Part shown: positions 26,980 through 34,821 of the stretch, piece by piece | How positions within the stretch are numbered: position 1 is the stretch's first letter | How the letters are laid out: each line of letters starts with the position of its first letter | Assembly: GCF_036067295.1 (NCBI RefSeq) | Contig: NZ_CP107954.1 | Location: 3,906,001 to 3,970,000, forward strand | From: Kribbella sp. NBC_00382 | GTDB lineage: Bacteria > Actinomycetota > Actinomycetes > Propionibacteriales > Kribbellaceae | Reading direction: 5' to 3' | DNA: 64,000 nt | Made by a program: the position numbers and the translations under genes | The notes under the pieces: model-generated | Told to the model about the DNA's origin: nothing | Databases searched by the model: none | What the model saw: only the letters and a program-made list of their open reading frames with translations

Positions 26980-28359
26980 GTGGCGCGAGTTGTGATCATC
27001 GGTGGCGGTCCAGGCGGGTACGAAGCGGCGAGTGCGGCCGCCCAACTAGGGGCGGAGGTGACGGTCGTCGACTCCGACGGGATCGGTGGTTCGTGCGTGC
27101 TCACGGACTGCGTCCCGAGCAAGACGCTGATCGCCACCGCGGAGGTGATGACGGAGGTCGAGGACGCCGGGCAGCTGGGCGTACGGCTCGACGACGGTGA
27201 CGACGATCCGGCGAACTCCGTGCGTGTCGACCTCTCCGTGGTCAACAAACGGGTCAAGGCGCTGGCGGCGGCCCAGTCGGAGGGGATCGGCCGGCGGCTG
27301 GCCGACGACAAGGTCCGGGTGATCAACGGCCGCGGCCGCCTCGATGGCCCGGAGACCGTGGTCGTCGGCGACGAGCGGCTGGACGCCGACGTGGTGCTGA
27401 TCGCCACCGGAGCAAGGCCGCGCGTACTGAAGGGCTCCGAGCCGGACGGTGAGCGGATCCTGACCTGGGAGCAGGTCTACGAGCTGGACGAGCTGCCTGA
27501 GCGGCTGATCGTTGTCGGGTCAGGTGTCACCGGCGCCGAGTTCGCGAGCGCGTACGACGCGCTTGGCAGCGACGTGGTGCTGGTCTCCTCCCGCGACCGG
27601 GTCCTGCCGGGCGAGGACAAGGACGCCGCCGAGGTCCTGGAGGACGTCTTCAAGCGTCGCGGCATGACCGTCCTGGGCAAGTCCCGGGCCGAGTCGGTCA
27701 AGCGGCACGGCGACGGCGTCCTGGTCACGCTGACCGACGGCCGCACGGTCGAGGGCTCGCATGCCCTCCTCGCGGTCGGATCGCTGCCGAACACGGAGGA
27801 CATGGGCCTCGTCGAGTCGGGCGTGTCGCTGGGCGACGGCGGGTTCGTCACCGTCGACCGGGTCTCCCGTACTACGGCCCGCGGGGTGTACGCGGCCGGC
27901 GACTGTACCGGCGTACTGATGCTGGCCTCGGTCGCGGCCATGCAGGGCCGGATCGCGATGTCCCACGCGCTGGGCGACGCCGTGGCGCCGCTGGACCTGT
28001 CGACCGTCTCGTCGAACGTCTTCACCGCCCCCGAGATCGCCACCGTCGGCCTGACCCAGGCGGTACTCGACGCCGGCGGCAGTACTGCGATGGTCGTCAA
28101 GGTGCCGCTGCGGGACAACGCCCGCGCCAAGATGCAGGGCAACCGCGACGGCTTCGTCAAACTCTTCTGCCTGCCGAACACCGGGATCATCGTCGGTGGC
28201 GTGGTCGTGGCGCCGCGGGCGAGTGAGCTGATCCACCCGATCTCGCTGGCGGTCGGCGCCCGCCTGACGGTCGACCAGATGGCCCAGTCGTTCACCGTCT
28301 ATCCGTCGGTCTCCGGCTCTATCGCGGAAGCCGCGCGTAGGTTGCACTTGAGGTCATGA
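26980..28359 (+). CDS. LpdA-type NAD(P)H-quinone / dihydrolipoyl dehydrogenase-like flavoprotein
   Basis: 459 residues. The FAD-binding GGGPGGYEAA and redox pair Cys39/Cys44 (GGSCVLTDCVPSK) are followed by the NAD site GSGVTGAEFASAY and the second FAD motif GVYAAGDCTGV. The redox loop and C-terminus resemble mycobacterial LpdA, a flavin quinone reductase lacking the usual lipoamide dehydrogenase C-terminal His-Glu pair (here YPSVSGSIAEA). GTG 26980 is the start that gives MARVVIIGGGPGG. It overlaps the next gene by ATGA. Confidence 0.9.
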   Translation: MARVVIIGGGPGGYEAASAAAQLGAEVTVVDSDGIGGSCVLTDCVPSKTLIATAEVMTEVEDAGQLGVRLDDGDDDPANSVRVDLSVVNKRVKALAAAQSEGIGRRLADDKVRVINGRGRLDGPETVVVGDERLDADVVLIATGARPRVLKGSEPDGERILTWEQVYELDELPERLIVVGSGVTGAEFASAYDALGSDVVLVSSRDRVLPGEDKDAAEVLEDVFKRRGMTVLGKSRAESVKRHGDGVLVTLTDGRTVEGSHALLAVGSLPNTEDMGLVESGVSLGDGGFVTVDRVSRTTARGVYAAGDCTGVLMLASVAAMQGRIAMSHALGDAVAPLDLSTVSSNVFTAPEIATVGLTQAVLDAGGSTAMVVKVPLRDNARAKMQGNRDGFVKLFCLPNTGIIVGGVVVAPRASELIHPISLAVGARLTVDQMAQSFTVYPSVSGSIAEAARRLHLRS

Positions 28360-28616
28360 AGTTCCTGGTGCTCTGGCAGATGGAGCTGAGCCTGCTCTCG
28401 CCCGAGATGGCGAGGGCGGTCGGCGCCATGCCGGAGTACGGCGAACGCCTGCAGCGCGAGGGCAAGGTGCTGGCGCGCTATCACGTGGTCGGCTCGCACG
28501 GCGGCGCCTGGATCTACGAGGTCGAGTCGCACGAGGAGTTCGAGCGGCTGCTCGGCCGGGCGCCGGTCTTCAACTTCGCCCGGTACACCGTGCACGCGCT
28601 CGCCGAGATGACCTGA
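28356..28616 (+). CDS. Small muconolactone-isomerase-like alpha+beta protein
   Basis: 86 residues. The length and pattern MKFLVLWQMELSLLSPEM, then a C-terminal YTVHALAEM strand, suggest a ferredoxin-like dimeric alpha+beta barrel as in muconolactone isomerase or YciI relatives. The start overlaps the LpdA stop (ATGA), so the two are co-translated. Whether it serves the flavoprotein is unknown. Confidence 0.7.
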   Translation: MKFLVLWQMELSLLSPEMARAVGAMPEYGERLQREGKVLARYHVVGSHGGAWIYEVESHEEFERLLGRAPVFNFARYTVHALAEMT

Positions 28617-28688
28617 AACTCGACGCCGGTCCGTGATTGACGGACTACCGGACCCGGAGGATCGTGGCGGGGAGGGGAGGGCCCCATC

Positions 28689-29060
28689 ATGTTCATCGGC
28701 CAGGATCTGACCGTCGACCGGCACTTGATCCTCACGCACCGGCTGCGAGCCCGCCGCGTCGAGCTCGGCCTCACCCAAAAGCAGGTCGTCACCCGGCTCG
28801 CCCGCCGCGGGATCCGTACCACGAACAAGACCCTGAGCAGCTTCGAGCACGGCGCCGGCGTCGACGTAGTCCGCCTCCCCGAACTAGCCGCAGCCCTCGA
28901 CTGCACGGTCACCTACCTACTCGGCCTGACCGAGGACCCCACCCAGTGGTCCCCCGACCAGCCAACCCCTCTCCTCCGCCCCAGCACCGCCACCCCAGTA
29001 ACCGGCAACTGGATCCTCGGCCCCGACGTCCCCACCCGAGCCGCAGCCCACCGCACCTAA
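28689..29060 (+). CDS. XRE-type helix-turn-helix protein
   Basis: 123 residues. The HTH occupies about 17-75 (RLRARRVELGLTQKQVVTRL, TLSSFEHGAGVDVVRLPELA) and a Pro/Thr-rich tail follows. GGGGAGGG lies before ATG 28689. The target is unknown. The last 200 nt of the coding strand are C-rich and G-poor. The stop overlaps the converging SDR stop by 4 nt. Confidence 0.82.
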   Translation: MFIGQDLTVDRHLILTHRLRARRVELGLTQKQVVTRLARRGIRTTNKTLSSFEHGAGVDVVRLPELAAALDCTVTYLLGLTEDPTQWSPDQPTPLLRPSTATPVTGNWILGPDVPTRAAAHRT

Positions 29061-29836
29061 AGCGTGGGCGTCAGACCACCGTCGATGGTGATGTCGGCGC
29101 CGGTGAGGTTGCCGGCTCGGCTGCTGGCGAGGAAGACGACCAGCGCGGCGACCTCCTCCGAAGTCGTGAAGCGGCCGGTTACCGAGCCGGCGGCAGCCTG
29201 AGCCGCGACCGCGGCGGGATCGCCTCCGGCCGCGCCCGATCCGGCAACCGTCTCCGCGACTCCACCCTTGCCCAGCCACAGGTCCGTGGCGACCGGTCCC
29301 GGGCTGACGGTGTTGACGCGTACGCCCTGCGGTCCGACCTCCTTCGACAACGCCTTGAAGAAGTTGGCCTGCGCAGCCTTCGCAGCGCTGTAGTCGATCA
29401 CCAGCGGATCGGGATAGCTCGCATTGACCGAGCACACGGTCACGATGGCCCCGGTCCGCTCGACCAACTGCGGCAACGCAGCCCGCGTAGTCCGTACGGA
29501 GGACAGGAAGTCGAGCGTCCAAGTGGCCAGCCACTCCTCGTCGGTGACCGAGGCGAACCCACCCGGCCGCGGACTCACCGCCCCGACGTTGTTGACGAGG
29601 ATGTCGAACCCGCCCGTCCGCGCCAACGCCTCCGCCACAAAGGCAGCCGGCCCTTCCGGCGTACCGAGATCGACAGCAACGGTCTCGACGCCGAGCGCCG
29701 CCAGTTCACCGCCGACCGTCCGAGCGCCCGCGACGACCTTCACCCCTTCGGCCAGCAACTCCTTGGTAATCGCCAGCCCGATGCCCTTACTCGCCCCAGT
29801 CACCAGTGCGGTCTTGCCGGCCAACTGCAGATCCAT
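29057..29836 (-). CDS. Short-chain dehydrogenase/reductase (SDR)
   Basis: 259 residues, classical SDR: TGASKGIG cofactor loop, NNVG, then Ser...YSAAK active site, and SPGPVATDLW. It is a cytosolic NAD(P)-dependent oxidoreductase with unknown substrate. ATG 29836 has GGAG 8 nt upstream. Its 5' side faces the 102-bp inverted-repeat element (29899-30000). Confidence 0.9.
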   Translation of the reverse strand: MDLQLAGKTALVTGASKGIGLAITKELLAEGVKVVAGARTVGGELAALGVETVAVDLGTPEGPAAFVAEALARTGGFDILVNNVGAVSPRPGGFASVTDEEWLATWTLDFLSSVRTTRAALPQLVERTGAIVTVCSVNASYPDPLVIDYSAAKAAQANFFKALSKEVGPQGVRVNTVSPGPVATDLWLGKGGVAETVAGSGAAGGDPAAVAAQAAAGSVTGRFTTSEEVAALVVFLASSRAGNLTGADITIDGGLTPTL

Positions 29837-29898
29837 CGCGAGACTCCAGTCCTGAGCGCCCGGCTCGCCCGGGCACCTCACCCTAGTGCGGGTGGTTC

Positions 29899-30000
29899 TG
29901 TCCCGAGCGACAGGACATAGTGCCTGATCTGCCGTCGGCCGCCGCCTCTCTGAGCGTGGCGTCCGCTGGTCCGCTCGACTATGTCCTGTCGCTCGGGACA
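29899..30000. repeat. 102-bp inverted-repeat element, copy 1 (MITE/REPIN-like)
   Basis: A perfect 23-nt inverted repeat (29899-29921 with 29978-30000) encloses 56 nt. The arm reads TGTCCCGAGC, then GACAGGA, then CATAGT. An element of identical layout (23+56+23) lies at 48610-48711 with arms 18-19/23 identical. The right arm supplies the last six codons and stop of the DUF6390 gene. It may also act as a terminator for the hydrogenase operon. No transposase is present. Confidence 0.8.
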
Positions 30001-30662
30001 AGCCGCTTGTTGGTGAGGGCTAGGTGGTACGCCGAGTAGCGGCGGAGGTCCGTGACTCGGCGGAGGTCTATGCGGTCGCAGATCCACTGCCAGTGGAGGG
30101 AGACCCAGTCGCCGGGGGAGAGCGGGCCGAGGAGGTCGACCCCGTCGGTGCCGCGGATGACTGTCTCCTTGCGGAGGTTGCCGAGGGACAGTGCATGGCC
30201 ATCCCAAACCAGAGGGCGGGACTCGACCACGACGTGGGTGCCGACGTCAGCGATCACTCGGCCCCAGCGGATGCGGCACTGGTCGAGCACATGCAGGGCC
30301 TGTGCGCTGGCGCGCTCGTCGGGTAGCAGGTCGGCCCAGGGGTAGCAGTAAAAGACCTGATAGCTGTGGTGCGGCATCCCATGGGCCTTCAGGCGCGGGC
30401 CGACATCGTCCAGGAGGGTGTTGCCGAGCCAGTACGCCTCGACGATCCGGTGATCGAGGGGGTCTCGCAGGCCAGCGGTCGAGGCGATCATCTCCAGGTA
30501 CGGCCAGGCGCCCTCGAACTGGCGGGCGCGCTCCCTCAGCCCGTCGTCCACCTCGCCGCTGGATCCGTACGCGAGCAAGCTGTTGCAGTCCGCAGGTCCG
30601 CAGTACCCGAGCAGGTTGGGCGCCAGCGCGTACCGGACGAACAGGATCGGCCCGGAGACCAT
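29979..30662 (-). CDS. DUF6390 hydrogenase-associated protein
   Basis: 227 residues, no signal peptide. It starts MVSGPILFVRYALAPNLLGY and has CGPADCN with two cysteines near residue 21-26. It resembles DUF6390 proteins that occur in actinobacterial uptake-hydrogenase clusters; its biochemical role is unknown. It is the last gene of the leftward hydrogenase operon, 13 nt after hypC. The final VPSDRT and the stop codon are encoded by one arm of a repeat element, so the native C-terminus may have been replaced. Confidence 0.75.
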   Translation of the reverse strand: MVSGPILFVRYALAPNLLGYCGPADCNSLLAYGSSGEVDDGLRERARQFEGAWPYLEMIASTAGLRDPLDHRIVEAYWLGNTLLDDVGPRLKAHGMPHHSYQVFYCYPWADLLPDERASAQALHVLDQCRIRWGRVIADVGTHVVVESRPLVWDGHALSLGNLRKETVIRGTDGVDLLGPLSPGDWVSLHWQWICDRIDLRRVTDLRRYSAYHLALTNKRLVPSDRT

Positions 30663-30675
30663 CAGTCGCCCGCCA

Positions 30676-30891
30676 TCACTCGCCGCCGAAGAAGGCGAGC
30701 GCGTCGGCCGCCCGCTCGGGGGACATCCGTTCGAGCGCGAAGCCGCTGTGGATCAAGATGTACTCACCCGGTACGAACGGACCGTCCAGCAGCGCCAGGT
30801 TGATCTCGCGCACGACTCCGGCGACCTCCACCTGTCCGAGGTCGAGGCCGGGCGTGGTCCGGACGATCCTGCCCGGAATGCCGAGACACAT
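30676..30891 (-). CDS. hypC: Hydrogenase assembly chaperone HypC (first copy)
   Basis: 71 residues. The N-terminal MCLGIPGRIV carries the Cys2 that binds HypD and the hydrogenase precursor during Fe(CN)2CO delivery. It sits between the maturation protease and DUF6390 genes in the structural operon, unlike the longer hypC at 40871, so it may be dedicated to the large subunit encoded here. Confidence 0.93.
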   Translation of the reverse strand: MCLGIPGRIVRTTPGLDLGQVEVAGVVREINLALLDGPFVPGEYILIHSGFALERMSPERAADALAFFGGE

Positions 30892-30898
30892 AGCCGCT

Positions 30899-31375
30899 TT
30901 ACGCTGTCCCTTCGCTGACTCTCTGTTCGAGCACCAAGTCGGTCACCAGCCGGGCCGCGGTCTCCACCGCACCCTGTACCGCCGGCGTGAGCCCGATGCC
31001 GGTGCCGAGGTCAGCCGGCTCGCAACCGACCACGACCACCTTCCCCAAGGTCCCACCAAGTCGTGGCACAAGCGAGAGCACAGCGTCAGGCCCGAGATCA
31101 TGCGCATCCATGCTGACCTCCGGCCCGGGCTCCGGATCCGGCTCGGCCTCCACGACGTAGACGCTCCCCGGCGCCCCACCCCGCTGCACGACATCCACCA
31201 GTACTACGAGCTCGTACGGCTCAAGCAGCTGGTACGCCAGGTGGATCCCGCGAATCCCGAAGTCCTGCACCTCGACGTGATCAGGCCACTCCCGCTTGGC
31301 CAACTCCTCGATCACCGACACCCCGAAGGCGTCGTCGCTGCAGAACATGTTGCCCAGCCCGGCCACCAGGATCAT
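30899..31375 (-). CDS. Hydrogenase maturation protease (HyaD/HycI family)
   Basis: 158 residues. The N-terminal AGLGNMFCSDDAFG carries the acidic nickel-sensing residue (Asp14/15); the family more often has DDGxG. A second acidic/His region follows (VDVVQRGG, SMDAHDLGP). It would trim the large-subunit C-terminus after nickel insertion. The start overlaps the upstream gene by ATGA. Confidence 0.9.
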   Translation of the reverse strand: MILVAGLGNMFCSDDAFGVSVIEELAKREWPDHVEVQDFGIRGIHLAYQLLEPYELVVLVDVVQRGGAPGSVYVVEAEPDPEPGPEVSMDAHDLGPDAVLSLVPRLGGTLGKVVVVGCEPADLGTGIGLTPAVQGAVETAARLVTDLVLEQRVSEGTA

Positions 31376-32658
31376 TCGGCACCCACCAACGGCTCGATCT
31401 CGTCGGGGCTGAAGTAGAGGTACCGCCCGTGCGACCGCTGCACCTCGCCTTCCTCACCATCCAGCGCGACGGCCACATGCGTCTCGCCGTCGACATCGGA
31501 CAACACCGCGACCACCGTGCCAAGGCGATCGGCGAGGAACATGTCCTGCGCATCGGCCCGCCGTACTCCGGGCCGCAACCGAACCCGTACTCCGTTGCCC
31601 ACGGCAACCCCGTGCACCATCACGGTGTCATGCTCCGGATCCACACTCGCGTCGTTCCCCGGATCCCACCAGGGCACATCCGATGAGGCCGGCTCAGGCG
31701 CCGTCACCTTCCGCAAGTACCGCACAGTGCCGTGCAACCGATCCAGAATCTCCTGCGGCATCGAGTCGACCCGCTCGAGCATCGCCGCAGCCCGCGGATC
31801 CGTCCCGCGCACTTCCCGCTTCTCCGCCTCCGTCAGCGTCATCGTCCGCAGACTCAGAATCTCGTCGATCTCAGTAGCGTCGAACAGATCGCCCTGCGAC
31901 TCCGCTGCGATCTCCGGGTGGTCATAGAGAATGATCGGCGAACACAACAACAATTCACCCGCGAGCACCGGAAAGATCCCGACGTTGTCACACGCCGCGA
32001 CATACCCGGTAGCCCACTCCGGCGGCTCGAGCAGAGAGATGAACCGAGCCCCATCGGCCTTGACCAGCAAGTGATGCGCAATCAATGCCTGCCGCAACGC
32101 AACCGACCGCTCCGCCGTCGAACAGTCACTGGTGTTCTGCAAATGCAGGCGCAATCGCACCACCCCGTAAGGCCCCGGCAGCGTCTCCGCGCTGACGCTC
32201 AACAGCCCCGACAACTCCTGCCTGGTCCGTCGCAGTGCCCCACCTTCGATAGATTCCGACTCGATGCCTCCAGCAACCACAAAGGCCCGCTGGCAAGGCA
32301 GCTCGGCGAGAGTGAAGCTGACATCGACATACTGCTCGATCGCTTCATCCCACGGCACATACGAAGCGTCGGCGGTCTGCAGCGACTCGACCTCGACTCC
32401 ATCGGCATCCAGCACCGTACGCCGCTGCGCCTGCAGGAAGCGGATCCGCACGGTCAACTCCGCGGTCCCGCCGTCCAGCAGGCACTCCGTCTGCGACCAC
32501 GAGCGCTCCGACGGATCGGAGTACCCCGATGGCATCAGCACCCCGAACTGCCACCGCACCTGGTTCTTGCTGTTCGAGGCCCGATACGGATAGAGCACGT
32601 ACCCCTCGAACAGCAACGCGTCCGCGACCGCCTGAACGCTCTCGAAGGAGGACGTCAT
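31372..32658 (-). CDS. Uncharacterised hydrogenase-operon protein with SH3-like C-terminus
   Basis: 428 residues, soluble, no recognised catalytic motif. The N-terminal half reads like a YopN/CesT-like or beta-rich domain (VRWQFGVLMPSGYSDPSERS), and the middle holds a long helical segment (ATEIDEILSLRTMTLTEAEK). The end (VAVGNGVRVRLRPGVRRADA, DMFLADRLGTVVAVLSDVDG) looks like a small SH3-type barrel. It overlaps both neighbours by 4 nt, so it is tightly co-expressed with the maturation protease and DUF6084. Its role is probably in assembly or electron-transfer partnering, but this is guesswork from position. Confidence 0.8.
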   Translation of the reverse strand: MTSSFESVQAVADALLFEGYVLYPYRASNSKNQVRWQFGVLMPSGYSDPSERSWSQTECLLDGGTAELTVRIRFLQAQRRTVLDADGVEVESLQTADASYVPWDEAIEQYVDVSFTLAELPCQRAFVVAGGIESESIEGGALRRTRQELSGLLSVSAETLPGPYGVVRLRLHLQNTSDCSTAERSVALRQALIAHHLLVKADGARFISLLEPPEWATGYVAACDNVGIFPVLAGELLLCSPIILYDHPEIAAESQGDLFDATEIDEILSLRTMTLTEAEKREVRGTDPRAAAMLERVDSMPQEILDRLHGTVRYLRKVTAPEPASSDVPWWDPGNDASVDPEHDTVMVHGVAVGNGVRVRLRPGVRRADAQDMFLADRLGTVVAVLSDVDGETHVAVALDGEEGEVQRSHGRYLYFSPDEIEPLVGAE

Positions 32659-33287
32659 TCGAGCTTCTCCTTCAAGAGCCGCTCAATCGCGTCATCCCAA
32701 CCAGGTAAAGCCTCCCGCGCCCGATAGTCATACAGCTTGTCGAACGTCTCCCGCCGCAACTTCAGCCACGCCGCACCAGGGAAATGCTGATCCATCGCAT
32801 CCCGCCAGACCGGCACCGGCATCGAGAACGACGTCTCCTTCTGCCAGGCCACCGGGGTCACCGATAACGTTCCGGCCCGCCCGGTGAAGATCGTCCCGCT
32901 GAACAACAGCAACAACGGCACCCCGCCTTCGCGAACCGCATAGAGATACTTGTGCGCGGCAACATCGAAGTCGTAGCTACAGGGCAGCGCCAGGTCCACG
33001 TCGGTCGATCCGCTGAACCCGGGAACCATTTGCGAGACGAAGGCCAGTTGCAACGGCTTCAACGTCTCACCCCAGCGCGCCCGGTCGCCGAAGAGATCGG
33101 CCAGCGCGTCGCCCTCCTCGTCGGAGTACCGCCGCCGGATCGGCTCGATCCGGATCTGGCAACGCAGGGCCAGCGCGTGCACCGGCGCACCGGTGGTCTC
33201 GGTGACGTGGAGATGCAGCAGGACGGTCGGCGTGGCGGCGTACCGGTCGGCGTCGGCGCCCGTGCAGACGAACTCCAGGTCAACCAC
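32655..33287 (-). CDS. DUF6084 hydrogenase-associated protein
   Basis: 210 residues. RYAATPTVLLHLHVTETTG, ALALRCQIRIEPIRRRYSDE and the closing AREALPGWDDAIERLLKEKL fit the DUF6084 family, which I know from actinobacterial hydrogenase clusters. It is beta-rich in the N-terminal half, with no cofactor motif and no membrane segment. GTG 33287 overlaps the DUF5947 stop by 8 nt, and its own stop overlaps the next gene by ATGA. Confidence 0.82.
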   Translation of the reverse strand: MVDLEFVCTGADADRYAATPTVLLHLHVTETTGAPVHALALRCQIRIEPIRRRYSDEEGDALADLFGDRARWGETLKPLQLAFVSQMVPGFSGSTDVDLALPCSYDFDVAAHKYLYAVREGGVPLLLLFSGTIFTGRAGTLSVTPVAWQKETSFSMPVPVWRDAMDQHFPGAAWLKLRRETFDKLYDYRAREALPGWDDAIERLLKEKLE

Positions 33288-33975
33288 GGCAGCGCTCCAG
33301 GATCTCGGCGAAGAACGCGTCGATCCGTCCCCAGACTTCCTCGCCGCCGGCAAAACCTTCCCAGTACTGCCGGACGATGCCGACGAGTTCGTAACACGAG
33401 TCGATCGGCACCAGATAGCACTCGAAGCGGTCGTCGAGACGCCGGAGCAGGACCGCCTCGACGTCCGGAAGCAGCTTGCCCAGCAGCGGATCCGCGGCAA
33501 CGACCTCGTCCCAGCTGGCCAGGTCGAGCAGCGACTCGGTGGGGCCACCCGGGCTCGGGTAGAACGCGACGTTCTTGTCCTGATCGGTCTGATGGAAGAG
33601 GAACGCCAGATTGACCGGAATCCCGAGCGACTCCCACTGCGCGGACGACATCGAGAAGTCCCGGTTGAACCGATAGTTCTCCGGTACCGCGCGATAGTGC
33701 CCACGTGACGCGGCCTCGGTGCTGAACAACAGATAGCAAGGCCGGCAAGTGCACAACAGCCGATGATCCGGTACGTCGGCGATGTGGGCGTGCTGAGGCC
33801 CGATCGGCACCGTGCACATCTCGCACTGCTCACCCGGCGCCAACTGCTGGCGCACTCCGCCCGTGAAGCCGCGCAGGATCGCCACCGGGTCGACCACAGC
33901 ATCGCCGCCCGGCGCGGTACCTCGACCTGGGAGCGGCTTGTCGCGGGCCAGTGCCCGGAGAGTCGAGGACCTCAC
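33280..33975 (-). CDS. DUF5947 hydrogenase-associated metal-binding protein
   Basis: 231 residues. A probable metal site lies near residues 51-80: CEMC, then HAH, then CTCRPC (Cys51, 54, 75, 77, 80 and His62/64). The rest (VAFYPSPGGPTESLLDLASW) matches DUF5947 of actinobacterial [NiFe]-hydrogenase operons. GTG 33975 overlaps the NifU-fusion stop (GTGA). The cysteines could bind Fe-S or zinc. Its function is unknown, and an assembly role is inferred from the operon. Confidence 0.82.
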   Translation of the reverse strand: MRSSTLRALARDKPLPGRGTAPGGDAVVDPVAILRGFTGGVRQQLAPGEQCEMCTVPIGPQHAHIADVPDHRLLCTCRPCYLLFSTEAASRGHYRAVPENYRFNRDFSMSSAQWESLGIPVNLAFLFHQTDQDKNVAFYPSPGGPTESLLDLASWDEVVAADPLLGKLLPDVEAVLLRRLDDRFECYLVPIDSCYELVGIVRQYWEGFAGGEEVWGRIDAFFAEILERCRG

Positions 33976-34820
33976 GCGGGTTGCCTTCCGGGGACCGCTA
34001 CCTTCCAGCCGGTGTCGTCGGGCAGCAGCGGCAGGGCCTCCAGCGGTGGAGCGCCGACGGGTGCGAGCGCACGGCCGGCCAGGCGTACGTCGTACACGGC
34101 GGTGCAGCGTGGGCAGGTGAGCTGGTCGCCCGTCAGTTCGCCGTGCTGCAGCGCTGATGAGCAGGTCGGGCAATTGTTGCGATAAGCAAAGAAAGTGCCC
34201 GACAGGTTCGCCACCAGCATCTCCAGATCGGCAACGACCAGCTTCTGCATCTGTCCGGGAGCAGTGAGGAGATCGAGCTTGTGCCAGCCCTCGCTGGTCT
34301 CCTTGGGGCGGAAGGGCTCGATCGTGAGCAGGTTCTGCTTCTTGGCGGCGACCATGCCTTCCACATCGACCGCGACTGCCTCGGGGGCGGCGTCGAGGAC
34401 GGCGTTCTCCACCGTCAGACGCACTGTCGCCGTCGACCCGGGACAGCCTTCGCAGCTGCCCTGGAGGCGGAGGTGGACGATGCCGTCGTCGTCGATGCCG
34501 AGGTAGTCGATCCCGCCGGCGTGCGAGCCGAGGTACGGGCGGACGCTGTCCAGCGCCGCCTGGATCCGGGTCGCCACGTCGTCTGGGTGCAGGTCGTGCA
34601 GGAGCAGCATCCCGGCCACCAGGTCGTCCTCAAGGACGCCTCTGACCTGCTGTTCGTCGAGATGGGCGAGTAACTGTTCCAAGCCCGCGCCGTGCAGAGA
34701 CAGCACGGCGCGGACCAGCTCTTCGACCTTGTCGGTCACTTCCGGCTCGGCCCGCCGCTGGACTTCATCCAGCAGCACGTCGATCCGCTCACTCAGGGCC
34801 GCGACGTCTCTGCGGTCCAT
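33972..34820 (-). CDS. NifU-domain protein fused to a Cys4 (Rieske-like) module
   Basis: 282 residues. An N-terminal helical part (1-85) is followed by a NifU C-terminal Fe-S scaffold (about 85-160) with Cys123/Cys126 in GSCEGCPGS. The C-terminal domain (about 185-260) has CPTC (217-220) and CPRC (236-239) spaced like a Rieske site, but with Cys in place of both histidines. It could carry a [2Fe-2S] or rubredoxin-type centre, or zinc. Coded one nt after hhyL, it may supply or relay Fe-S clusters for the hydrogenase. Confidence 0.85.
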   Translation of the reverse strand: MDRRDVAALSERIDVLLDEVQRRAEPEVTDKVEELVRAVLSLHGAGLEQLLAHLDEQQVRGVLEDDLVAGMLLLHDLHPDDVATRIQAALDSVRPYLGSHAGGIDYLGIDDDGIVHLRLQGSCEGCPGSTATVRLTVENAVLDAAPEAVAVDVEGMVAAKKQNLLTIEPFRPKETSEGWHKLDLLTAPGQMQKLVVADLEMLVANLSGTFFAYRNNCPTCSSALQHGELTGDQLTCPRCTAVYDVRLAGRALAPVGAPPLEALPLLPDDTGWKVAVPGRQPA

Positions 34821-34821
34821 G

